8,247 bases of DNA. Origin: Candidatus Scatousia excrementipullorum (GTDB lineage: Bacteria; Cyanobacteriota; Vampirovibrionia; Gastranaerophilales; Gastranaerophilaceae). Of the stretch, positions 1-5,608 are shown in pieces. The notes beneath the pieces are model-generated. The model had not been told where the DNA came from. It ran no database searches and saw only the letters and a list, made by a program, of their open reading frames with translations. Each line of letters begins with the position of its first letter. The stretch's first letter is position 1. The stretch is from NCBI GenBank assembly GCA_017694215.1, contig JADIND010000188.1, forward strand, positions 1 to 8,247. Direction: 5' to 3'. The translations under genes were made by a program, and so were the position numbers.

Positions 1-177
1 TTTATAATTGAATGTTTTATTTTATCTAATTGTGCAGAATCTGGTTTTGAAGGACTATTAGATGGTATCATAACTCTATATGTTTTTTCATTATTTGCAG
101 GGTTGTTAGGCAGTTATGTAATTTTATATATGTATTGGTATATAAATGATAAGATAAAAAATAGCAAGGAAAACTAA
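1..177 (+). CDS. C-terminal end of a small membrane protein (candidate immunity protein), 5' end outside window
   Basis: The first frame is open from base 1 to TAA at 175-177 and gives the last 58 residues of a protein that begins upstream. It has one clear hydrophobic stretch (about residues 22-47, DGIITLYVF onward) followed by a basic tail ending NDKIKNSKEN. That layout matches the last helix and tail of the two intact membrane proteins at 299-763 and 1047-1508, so I place it in the same family. The residues ILSNCAES (about 22-42) recur in a scrap at 1976-2002. It is followed in the same frame by the tail of a second protein family, repeating the order seen further on. The immunity role is inferred from that alternation; no named family is recognised. 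Confidence 0.6.
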   Translation, partial: FIIECFILSNCAESGFEGLLDGIITLYVFSLFAGLLGSYVILYMYWYINDKIKNSKEN

Positions 178-180
178 AAT

Positions 181-279
181 ATTTATAACTGGAAAGTGCA
201 GATGGGATATTCAGCTCAAGAAACAGGAAAATTAAATCCATACTTTACAATTGTAAAATGTAGGTATAAACTGAAATAA
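181..279 (+). pseudogene. Tail remnant of a toxin-tip-like domain
   Basis: The frame after the stop at 175-177 reads from VQMGYSAQ (196) to LNPYFTIVK and a stop at 277-279. Twenty of the first 26 residues from V196 are identical to the end of the longer fragment that stops at 1037. There is no start codon, no ribosome binding site and nothing of the rest of the domain, so this is a scar left by duplication or recombination, not a gene. It sits between two membrane-protein genes, exactly where the longer fragment sits between the next two. The first residues after 181 (IYNWK) have no counterpart in the second copy, so the junction lies near 193. Confidence 0.7.
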
Positions 280-298
280 ATTATAAGGATTTTTATAT

Positions 299-763
299 AT
301 GAAAAAAACAGATTTGTATTTATATTTAAATATCTTGAATATAATATTTGCTTTCTATGTAGTAGCAATGGCGTTTATTTTGTTTATAACTCTTGCTATT
401 GCACCAAATGCTATTATGCCAGCCTGTATGTTTTTACTCTGCATAATTATAAAATTTTTGCTTTTACCCATACTATTTAGAATTTATGAAAAAAAATTTC
501 CGATTTCAATATTGAACAAAGTGCAAAATGAATTAAAAACGAATAAAAAGATCAGAAAGTCAGTATTATTATTAGCTTTTTACTATGATGCAGTTATTAT
601 ATTGTTTTTTGCTTTTCCGCTATTAAAAGAGGCACATTTTGGAAGTTTATTATTTTTTCCGATACTATGGGAGATATATACATTAGGTGGAATATGCATG
701 TTCTATATCTCATTATTTCTTATATGGAAAATTCAAGATAAGAAAATCAGCAGAACTAAATGA
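299..763 (+). CDS. Four-helix inner-membrane protein, candidate immunity protein
   Basis: A 154-residue protein with ATG at 299 and AAGGA at 285-289, nine bases upstream. Hydrophobic segments lie at about residues 8-34, 40-60, 88-109 and 115-143. The N-terminus (KKTD), the central loop (61-87, rich in Lys/Arg) and the tail (KIQDKKISRTK) are basic, so the predicted form is four helices with both ends in the cytoplasm. It shares NILNI, LAF-x-YD (92-97) and GGI...FY (130-136) with the protein at 1047-1508, so the two are diverged paralogues. It lies between two fragments of a toxin-tip-like domain. Four-helix membrane proteins of this size act as immunity partners of some membrane-targeting bacterial toxins; that this one does so is inference from position. 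Its last 77 bases overlap the open frame of the next fragment. Confidence 0.8.
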   Translation: MKKTDLYLYLNILNIIFAFYVVAMAFILFITLAIAPNAIMPACMFLLCIIIKFLLLPILFRIYEKKFPISILNKVQNELKTNKKIRKSVLLLAFYYDAVIILFFAFPLLKEAHFGSLLFFPILWEIYTLGGICMFYISLFLIWKIQDKKISRTK

Positions 764-1037
764 TTTTATATATAAAAATGTATCTGCACTGAAAAGTGGA
801 AAAGAAGTAAGCGGTTCTCTTGGGTTCACTAGTGATAGTAATTTACACAGTGCATTTGGCAAGGTGGATGTATTATCTGCAAAGTTGCAAGGAAAATATA
901 TTGAGTTTATACTATTAGACACATATGATTTTAATCCAAATGAAATTAACCCACTTGTACAGATGGGCTATTCGGCTCAAAAAGCAGGATTGTTAAATCC
1001 ATACTTTACAATAGTAAAAGTAAAATATAAAATATAG
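687..1037 (+). pseudogene. Orphan C-terminal toxin-tip-like fragment (no credible start)
   Basis: The frame is open to TAG at 1035-1037. The only start-like codon, GTG at 687, lies inside the previous gene in another frame and has no ribosome binding site. Residues before about 747 are therefore only shadow translation of that gene; the real fragment starts near SAELNDFIYKN. The fragment is about 96 residues, soluble, and predicted to be beta-rich in the middle. It contains LGFTSDSNLHSAFGKVDV, LLDTYDFNP and a conserved tail VQMGYSAQ...LNPYFTIVK that matches the scrap at 196-279. DTYDF followed by a short Asn-Pro-Tyr tail resembles, from memory, C-terminal tips of Rhs-like and other polymorphic toxins. 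I cannot name the domain. Its stop is 9 bases before the next ATG, and the Shine-Dalgarno of the next gene begins at the stop, as in a coupled toxin-immunity pair. Silent donor cassette or dead remnant are both possible. Confidence 0.6.
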
Positions 1038-1046
1038 AGGATAAAA

Positions 1047-1508
1047 ATGAGTAGTTTAAAATTTTATATAATTTTTAATATTTTAAATATATTATTAATA
1101 GGTTTCATAATATTATGTATGAATATTAGTATGAATTTAACCTTTGATTTACAGGGTTCTCCGGGTTCCGGTATTAGATTTCTATGGGGTTTCGCATTAT
1201 ATATAACATATGTTACATTGAAACTCTGCCTTCCAAAGTTAATTGTAAAGAGTGGAAAAAAATATACAAAAACAATACTAAACCAGTTTGTGGAATATCT
1301 GCAAAATAACCCTCAAAATAAAAAGAAAATCCTAACATTAGCCTTTTGTTATGATTTACCTTTTTTGATTTATTCTATCCATGTATATATTGACTATTTT
1401 TTTATATGGACTGTTATTTTTACATTGATTGCATATATACTATTCTACGTAGGTGGCATCTATCTTTTTTACCTGATGTTATATAGAGAAATTAAAAAAT
1501 ATAAATAG
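1047..1508 (+). CDS. Four-helix inner-membrane protein, candidate immunity protein (paralogue)
   Basis: A 153-residue protein with ATG at 1047 and GAGG at 1037-1040, six bases upstream. Hydrophobic segments lie at about 8-27, 44-65, 94-111 and 115-146, with a basic loop around 66-93 and a basic tail REIKKYK. It aligns with the protein at 299-763 at the N-terminus (NILNI), at LAFCYD (98-103) and at GGIYLFY (136-142), but the first outer loop differs (DLQGSPGSG at 34-42), so the pair has diverged most outside the membrane-facing core. It directly follows the orphan fragment ending at 1037, which would make it the cognate immunity gene if the toxin reading is right. No known family name can be given from sequence alone. 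Confidence 0.8.
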   Translation: MSSLKFYIIFNILNILLIGFIILCMNISMNLTFDLQGSPGSGIRFLWGFALYITYVTLKLCLPKLIVKSGKKYTKTILNQFVEYLQNNPQNKKKILTLAFCYDLPFLIYSIHVYIDYFFIWTVIFTLIAYILFYVGGIYLFYLMLYREIKKYK

Positions 1509-1534
1509 AAAATAAATCGGAAGGTGTTTTATAT

Positions 1535-1735
1535 ATAAAAAAAGATGATTTTTATGTATGTTTAAATTTATTGAATATATCACTTTGTATATTTATGTTT
1601 GTAATATTTTTTGTATTTTTTATGGCTTGCTATATATCACCAAACTGGATAGCTCCATGTCGCTTGATTGCATTATACATACTGACATGTTTAGTTGGAA
1701 GCTTTTACTGTTTTAATTTGTGTAATAATTATTAA
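1535..1735 (+). pseudogene. Broken copy of the membrane-protein gene (start codon lost, C-terminus missing)
   Basis: From 1535 the frame reads IKKDDFYVCLNLLNISL and on to a stop at 1733-1735, 66 codons. It matches the start of the protein at 299 (MKKTDLYLYLNILNI), including the downstream S/A-PN-x-I-x-P stretch. The DNA around the start is nearly identical to that at 299, but ATG has become ATA (the base at 1537 is A; the equivalent at 301 is G). A ribosome binding site GGAAGG survives at 1519-1524. The coding match stops after the second hydrophobic segment begins. A further scrap of the same family occurs at 1976-2002, after a GC-rich repeat. I read this as one decayed gene interrupted and partly deleted by repeat insertion. 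Confidence 0.7.
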
Positions 1736-1816
1736 TGGATATTGTATTTTAATGTCCAGTTAGTTAGCTGTATAATAAACTGTCGGTTGATGCATACCTA
1801 CACATAATCGGATTAA

Positions 1817-1957
1817 AGCCCTTACGGGATACTCCCCATCCCGCCCTTCCCCAAGTAGGGGAAGGTGATTTGCTGGAGTTGCTCTACGCGTGAAGAGAAT
1901 TTTAGGCTTTGCACGGTATTTCCTCTCCGAGTCGGGGAGGAATAGGGTGAGGCGTGT
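1817..1957. repeat. GC-rich dispersed hairpin repeat inside broken gene
   Basis: About 140 bases are much richer in GC than the flanks. They contain a perfect stem CCTTCCCC/GGGGAAGG (1845-1852 with 1858-1865) and a second stem CCTCTCCG/CGGGGAGG (1922-1929 with 1933-1940). The end AATAGGGTGAGGCG, read on the - strand, gives CGCCTCACCCTATT, related to the CCCTCACCCTAACC repeats at 7061 and 7270. It appears to be another, diverged member in the opposite orientation. It lies between two parts of the same broken gene. The stems could also stop transcription of the array or of the convergent pilin gene. Confidence 0.6.
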
Positions 1958-1975
1958 TTTTGGAAAAAAACAATT

Positions 1976-2002
1976 ATTTTATCTTCTAATTGTGCAGAAT
2001 CT
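1976..2002 (+). pseudogene. Scrap of the membrane-protein family
   Basis: The bases TCTAATTGTGCAGAATCT at 1985-2002 are identical to 25-42 in the first gene of the window. Upstream, ATTTTATCT also matches apart from a tandem extra TCT. In frame it reads ILSSNCAES against ILSNCAES there. A stop follows four codons later. In the family this segment belongs to the third helix region, so it fits as the continuation of the broken copy at 1535-1735. It ends just before the pilin gene. Confidence 0.6.
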
Positions 2003-2015
2003 TATTTTTTCTAAA

Positions 2016-2997
2016 TTACCACGGATAATTTTTACCGGCATCCCAGCTGTTACAAAAAATATAAGCAAGACAATACCCGCCGCTATACTGGGCATTCCGG
2101 CTGCAAGCATAATTTATATCTGAAATATAATAATCACATGCTTTTGAGAAATCATAACCGTATGGCAATATTTTATTTTTATCGGCGTTATTCCCCTTTA
2201 ATCTGCCTTCCGCCCCGCCTAACTCAAGCCAGAACACATCATAGCCGTAACGATTATAACCTTTTGGACCGTCTATATCAAACAAGATTCTTATTCTGTT
2301 GATAGCTTCATTTATAGGGTCATCCGGATTTAATGTAGCCAGTTCACCGACCGTAACCGACAGTGCCACTCCGTTGTCCAATAATAATGCTGTCCCTGAA
2401 TTATTATCAGCAGGGCCCCAGTTTGCGGTATCATTACCGGCTAAATATTTTACCTGATAAAAGCAATAAGGTGCGGTTGGTTTATCTGCACAATATATCG
2501 GAGCATTAAGATACGGAAGCAAATAAGTTTCGGCAAAGAACATACTTTTTTCAAGCTGGGAGCCTGATTCCGGAAGATACCAGTAATTAATATCCGTACC
2601 GTAATCTACTTTTGCCCGCTCAAAGGCATTTGCAATAATATTATACGTATGTTTGACTTTTGCAAGCATCACCTGTTTTCTATGATTGGCAATAAATGCG
2701 GGCAATGTCATCGCAGCAACAATGCCAATAATACCGAGCGTAATCAGAACTTCCGCCATAGTGAAGGCTGCTTGTTTGAGTTTTTTCCCGCCACTCTGTG
2801 CACAACGAAGAATCCCGTTGCACTGATTCATGTCATTCTGAGGGAGTGCAGCAACAAAAGAATTCCCTCGCTTTTGAATAAATGACTTCGCCTCCGGCTC
2901 AGTAAGACAGGTAATTTTGTTTTCGGCTAAAACAGTTACAGGAGCTGGATTAGCGGTCACCCCCCCCCCGAAATACAACAATAGCAAGGTTTTTCAC
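2016..2997 (-). CDS. Type II secretion/type IV pseudopilin with out-of-frame start (phase-variable candidate)
   Basis: The - strand frame open from TTG at 2987 down to TAA at 2018-2016 gives 323 residues. Numbering from that TTG, the class III pilin leader is at 70-98: basic KKLKQAA, then FTMAEVLITLGIIGIVAAMTLPAF. Prepilin peptidase would cut between Ala74 and Phe75, with the required Glu at +5 (79), leaving a mature protein of about 249 residues. The body has several Cys (CADKPTAPYC; C...C near the end) and finishes NYPW, as many of these pilins do. TTG at 2987 has no ribosome site. GGAGG (3010-3006) instead stands eight bases before GTG at 2997-2995, which reads KNLAIVVF and then, through the run of 10 G, stops after 15 codons. 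With 9 or 12 G it would enter the pilin frame, so 2997 is my preferred start and the gene looks OFF here. ATG at 2831 is the other possible start but lacks a ribosome site. Role: minor pilin or pseudopilin in an inner-membrane-anchored filament; the partner system is not in the window. Confidence 0.75.
2788..2867 (-). repeat. Two dispersed-repeat units inside the pilin leader
   Basis: On the - strand, 2867-2831 reads GGGAATTCTT...CAGAATGACA and 2816-2788 reads GGGATTCTTCG...CAGAGTGGCGG. They are two related units of the widespread intergenic type GGGATTCTTCGCTNCGCTCAGAATGAC. They are translated within the pilin frame as GNSFVAALPQND and NGILRCAQSGG, just before the prepilin leader. Such leaders are normally only about 6-20 residues. 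The repeat has therefore lengthened the N-terminus. Confidence 0.6.
2960..2969 (-). repeat. Homopolymer of 10 G (coding strand), likely slippage switch
   Basis: Ten C in a row on the + strand, ten G on the pilin coding strand. The run starts 27 bases after the GTG start codon, directly after GTATTTC. With 10 G the GTG frame ends at TAA 15 codons in; with 9 or 12 it reads GGVTANPAP and continues into the pilin. Long G or C tracts of this size slip during replication and make genes phase-variable in other bacteria. A homopolymer sequencing error would look the same. Confidence 0.6.
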
Positions 2998-3005
2998 GTT
3001 CTAAT

Positions 3006-3010
3006 CCTCC
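3006..3010 (-). promoter_or_regulatory. Shine-Dalgarno that selects the GTG start of the pilin gene
   Basis: GGAGG on the - strand, eight bases before GTG at 2997-2995. No comparable site precedes TTG 2987 or ATG 2831, so this is the main reason to place the start at 2997. Confidence 0.65.
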
Positions 3011-3034
3011 AAAACAAACTATATTCTTCTTTAC

Positions 3035-3063
3035 ATAATAAACTATTATTCCGGAAAATTCAA
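3035..3063 (-). promoter_or_regulatory. Sigma-70-type promoter for the pilin gene
   Basis: On the - strand: TTGAAT (3063-3058) as -35, a spacer of exactly 17 bases, and TATTAT (3040-3035) as -10. The transcript would start near 3028 and have a leader of about 30 bases before GTG at 2997. Spacing and distance are right, and the match to consensus is 4/6 and 5/6. Confidence 0.55.
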
Positions 3064-3068
3064 GTTTA

Positions 3069-3086
3069 AATTGTAAATTTACAATT
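3069..3086. promoter_or_regulatory. Perfect 18-bp palindrome, possible operator
   Basis: AATTGTAAATTTACAATT is a perfect inverted repeat ending six bases upstream of the pilin -35 box, about 41-58 bases before the expected transcript start. That is a usual place for an activator or repressor dimer. No regulator is identified; chance is possible in AT-rich DNA. Confidence 0.35.
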
Positions 3087-3089
3087 CTC

Positions 3090-3335
3090 AAGATAGAAGA
3101 AAAACTTTTTGCCTATGGTAAGTTATATGATTATATTTCAGATAACATTTGTCAGTATGTTTTTAATCGTAAAAAAAATTTAGACGTTGAAAATGATATA
3201 AAAAAGGCCAAACGATTAGTTCTTGAAGCAATAGACCATTTGAGAAAAATTAATTCAGAAAAAATTCAGGTACGGGCGGAGAACTTGAAAAAATCTTATT
3301 AAATCTCTTTCTTAAATTTGATTTGCCTACAACTT
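3090..3335 (+). pseudogene. Decayed gene fragment, weakly HamA-like (DUF1837)
   Basis: No start codon. One frame (3090 to about 3268) reads KIEEKLFAYGKLYDYISDNI, CQYVFNRKKN and a charged helix to EAIDHLRKINSEKIQ, then stops at 3300-3302. A second frame takes over at 3269 and reads GTGGELEKILLNLFLKFDLP, running to about 3335, where the convergent gene's 3' end begins. Protein-like sequence switching frame at one point indicates a frameshifted remnant cut off at its 3' end. From memory, ISDxIxxYxxxRK followed by GELxxxLLxxFLxxxLxxP resembles HamA, the nuclease-type partner of the Hachiman anti-phage helicase. The match is partial and unverified. Confidence 0.4.
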
Positions 3336-5180
3336 TATTACCGTACCTGTTTTGCTGCCTTCTTCTATCTCATACAGTTTACCTTTTTCAAAAATATAGG
3401 CATTATTTATATTTGGATTATGCGAAAATATTTTTGCCGAATACAATACTTCCCTGTTATTATTGTTTAATATAGACATGGTAACTACAGGGTCTACAAA
3501 TCTTCCGTTTGTCTGAAATCTTAAAACTGCCCGCTCAAGCGAAAGTTTTTTTTCTGTAGGTATGTGTATAAAATCAATCGTATATCCGTAATTTTTTGCC
3601 TGACGAATTATTTTGTCAATACTTACACAGTTTCCGGTCGTCTGATAGATAATATTTTTACCCTGCTCCAGAGCCCTCGGAACAACCTCCGTTTTCAAAA
3701 TTTTGCCTGACGCTTCGTGAACAAGATCCGCACCTTCTCCGTTTTGGTATACTTCTTTAAATGCTGTTTTTATATCGTCGGAATCCGGTGTATAAAATAA
3801 ATTTTTATCGTTTTTTAATATCCCTTTAACGACAGTCGATTTTCCCGCCCCCGGCAAACCTGATATTATAATCATTCTTTTTCCGGATTTAATATCATTC
3901 AATTTCTCCGCTTCTGACTTTAATACACCCGCGAGAACTTTGTTGTAGTATTCGCTGCCGATTTCAACATGTTTTGACATTAAGGATTTTTTTCTTACTT
4001 CAAGGTATCTTTCATTATCAAACGGTGTTATTGGAATTTTGTTCAGAGCAAAATATTTAAAATCATTATGCGGAATTAGTTCTATATTTTCGCAACATAT
4101 TTTTACTAAATCCTCATTTGAAATAGCACCTGACTTCAGGTAATTTACAAGCATACCGGAAGGAAATTTTATATTTGTATCGATAATATTTCCCCGACCG
4201 GTATTTATTACATAGGAATTATGTTTATACATTTTGTGACGCATATTTTTCAAATATTCAGCTGTTTCGTTTATTGAATCAAGAGTTTCAAAGTGTTCTT
4301 TGAGAGAAACTCTAAAAGAGTCATCGACTGCCGGCGGCATCGGTATCAATGGCTGTTTACCCGCAAAAATTTTTAATCTTTTCAAAAAGCCGGGTGTCTT
4401 TATATTTCCGGCGTCAAAATCAATGTTTGATTTATAATCAGGATTCAATTTAAAATTTTTATCAAAGACATAATTATAAGTTTTGTAGTCATTTTCTGTT
4501 GTAAGAGAAATTATGTAGTCTTTGTTGTAATTTTTTATCCCTATTTCATAAATATTTTGTGAGAATAAGTTATTAAGGAGAGCGAGCCGTTTCCTCAAGG
4601 CAGGAATATCAGCATTTTTATCTTTGCAAATATTTATAAAATCATCTGCAGCAATCTGATAATCGAAAAGCTGCATGGCATTTTGTCTTTCCTTTTGAGA
4701 AAATTCCGAAAGTTTTTTTATATCGTTAAAACGATAGCAAAAAATTCCTTCCGGTTTTTTTTGACGGGTAAAAGGCTTAATGAAATTCAGAGTGTCGTCA
4801 TCAAGGGAGGCAATCCTTATCAATTCTGCCGGCGAAAAACGGAGCATACCGGTATCATCTTTCACTGCAGCCATTTTAAAGAGTGATTTAAGTTTTTCGA
4901 AAGATAAGGTTCTCAAAAATTGCAAATCTGTAATATCATATAAAATCTTATAATGTTCGTGCAAATTAGCAAACTTGTATAAAAAATTTCTTTTTTTAGG
5001 TTCCGTGCGTGAAAAATTTTCCGAAAAAAGTACTCTGTCACACTCCGGCTGCTTAATAAATAACGGCTGAAAAGGGGTTATAACGTTTTCTTTAACTTCA
5101 TATATGTTGTTGTAAACTTTATTTTTTAAAACACGATAAGTATTATTATCATTTTTAGTTAAATTAACCGGAAATTTCAT
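3327..5180 (-). CDS. Large protein with C-terminal zeta-toxin-like kinase domain
   Basis: With ATG at 5180 it has 617 residues (starting MKFPVNLTKN). The frame extends 16 codons further to TTG 5228, but neither start has a clear ribosome site; the ATG gives the more natural N-terminus. Residues about 1-430 match no family I recognise: no signal peptide, mostly soluble and Lys/Asn-rich. Residues about 434-570 are a P-loop kinase of the zeta-toxin type: RMIIISGLPGAGKSTVVKG (Walker A, about 441-449), DSDDIK (about 466-471, position of the catalytic Asp), HEASGKI (Glu about 489), TT (about 514), then R...R...GRFVDP (Arg about 550, 554, 560) for phosphate contacts. Zeta toxins phosphorylate UDP-N-acetylglucosamine and block wall synthesis; epsilon-type antitoxins cap them. 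No antitoxin gene lies nearby and the protein is at least twice the length of classic zeta toxins. It could be a self-controlled toxin, a secreted effector, or a kinase with another substrate. Its 3' end abuts the HamA-like remnant. Confidence 0.7.
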   Translation of the reverse strand: MKFPVNLTKNDNNTYRVLKNKVYNNIYEVKENVITPFQPLFIKQPECDRVLFSENFSRTEPKKRNFLYKFANLHEHYKILYDITDLQFLRTLSFEKLKSLFKMAAVKDDTGMLRFSPAELIRIASLDDDTLNFIKPFTRQKKPEGIFCYRFNDIKKLSEFSQKERQNAMQLFDYQIAADDFINICKDKNADIPALRKRLALLNNLFSQNIYEIGIKNYNKDYIISLTTENDYKTYNYVFDKNFKLNPDYKSNIDFDAGNIKTPGFLKRLKIFAGKQPLIPMPPAVDDSFRVSLKEHFETLDSINETAEYLKNMRHKMYKHNSYVINTGRGNIIDTNIKFPSGMLVNYLKSGAISNEDLVKICCENIELIPHNDFKYFALNKIPITPFDNERYLEVRKKSLMSKHVEIGSEYYNKVLAGVLKSEAEKLNDIKSGKRMIIISGLPGAGKSTVVKGILKNDKNLFYTPDSDDIKTAFKEVYQNGEGADLVHEASGKILKTEVVPRALEQGKNIIYQTTGNCVSIDKIIRQAKNYGYTIDFIHIPTEKKLSLERAVLRFQTNGRFVDPVVTMSILNNNNREVLYSAKIFSHNPNINNAYIFEKGKLYEIEEGSKTGTVIKL

Positions 5181-5228
5181 CACAGTTAGATAAAATCCGT
5201 GAACGAAAAAATTTGCCTTAAAAGTCAA

Positions 5229-5539
5229 AAATTTTACAAAATGTGATGTAAAAGTGGTGTACGCTGCACAGAGAACCTTGTGTTATGGCTACATTACAAT
5301 GGTGGCGGCACGAAGCTGCGGATACTGATTAACTTTTGAAAGTATAAAGTAAGGACAGATGAATAACTAAAACCTGAGCCGCCAGCCCGACAAAACCTTT
5401 TTGTCGTTTCCTTTTTTATTGTATAATAAAAGTAAGCAAGGAATGCATCAAATTTTCGGTATATTCTACCGGACATCTTCTTTTTTACAAGGTAATATTT
5501 CCGCCAGACCCCGGACATTATGCAATAAATCCGCAATGG
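5229..5539. other. Intergenic stretch between divergent genes, no gene seen
   Basis: About 310 bases lie between the zeta-like gene (-) and the DUF2130 promoter (+). A -10-like TATAAT at 5422-5427 with TTGTCG at 5401-5406 (spacer 15) could be a weak promoter. No convincing antitoxin, RNA gene or repeat was found, and no clear promoter for the zeta-like gene. Confidence 0.4.
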
Positions 5540-5568
5540 TTGACGAATTACGGAACAAAGCTTATACT
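5540..5568 (+). promoter_or_regulatory. Sigma-70-type promoter for the DUF2130 gene
   Basis: TTGACG (5540-5545), a 17-base spacer and TATACT (5563-5568), each 5/6 to consensus. A transcript would begin near 5575, giving a leader of about 34 bases with AGGAG at 5598-5602 before ATG 5609. This is the best promoter in the window. Confidence 0.65.
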
Positions 5569-5608
5569 TGATTTTACAAAACTATATTGAATCAACAAGG
5601 AGTAAGAT

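Noticed and set aside
1890..2123. A 77-residue open frame on the + strand
   Set aside because: It runs from the GC-rich repeat through the broken-gene scrap into the antisense of the pilin gene.
3069..3086. Palindrome as a terminator for the array or the remnant
   Set aside because: The stem is AT-only apart from two G-C pairs and has no loop, so it would not end transcription; an operator reading fits better.
5294..5536. An 80-residue - strand frame as a possible antitoxin for the zeta-like gene
   Set aside because: No ribosome site, composition unlike an antitoxin, and no family resemblance. It lies upstream of the kinase gene on the same strand but reads as intergenic DNA.
5443..5571. 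A 42-codon + strand frame starting MHQIFG
   Set aside because: The AAGGA touches the ATG, leaving no spacing, and the frame covers the DUF2130 promoter.
5378..5590. Start-less + strand frame ending IFPPDPGHYAINPQW...TKLY, which looks protein-like
   Set aside because: No start, no recognised family, and it contains the strong promoter at 5540-5568; could be a gene scrap but the evidence is too thin.
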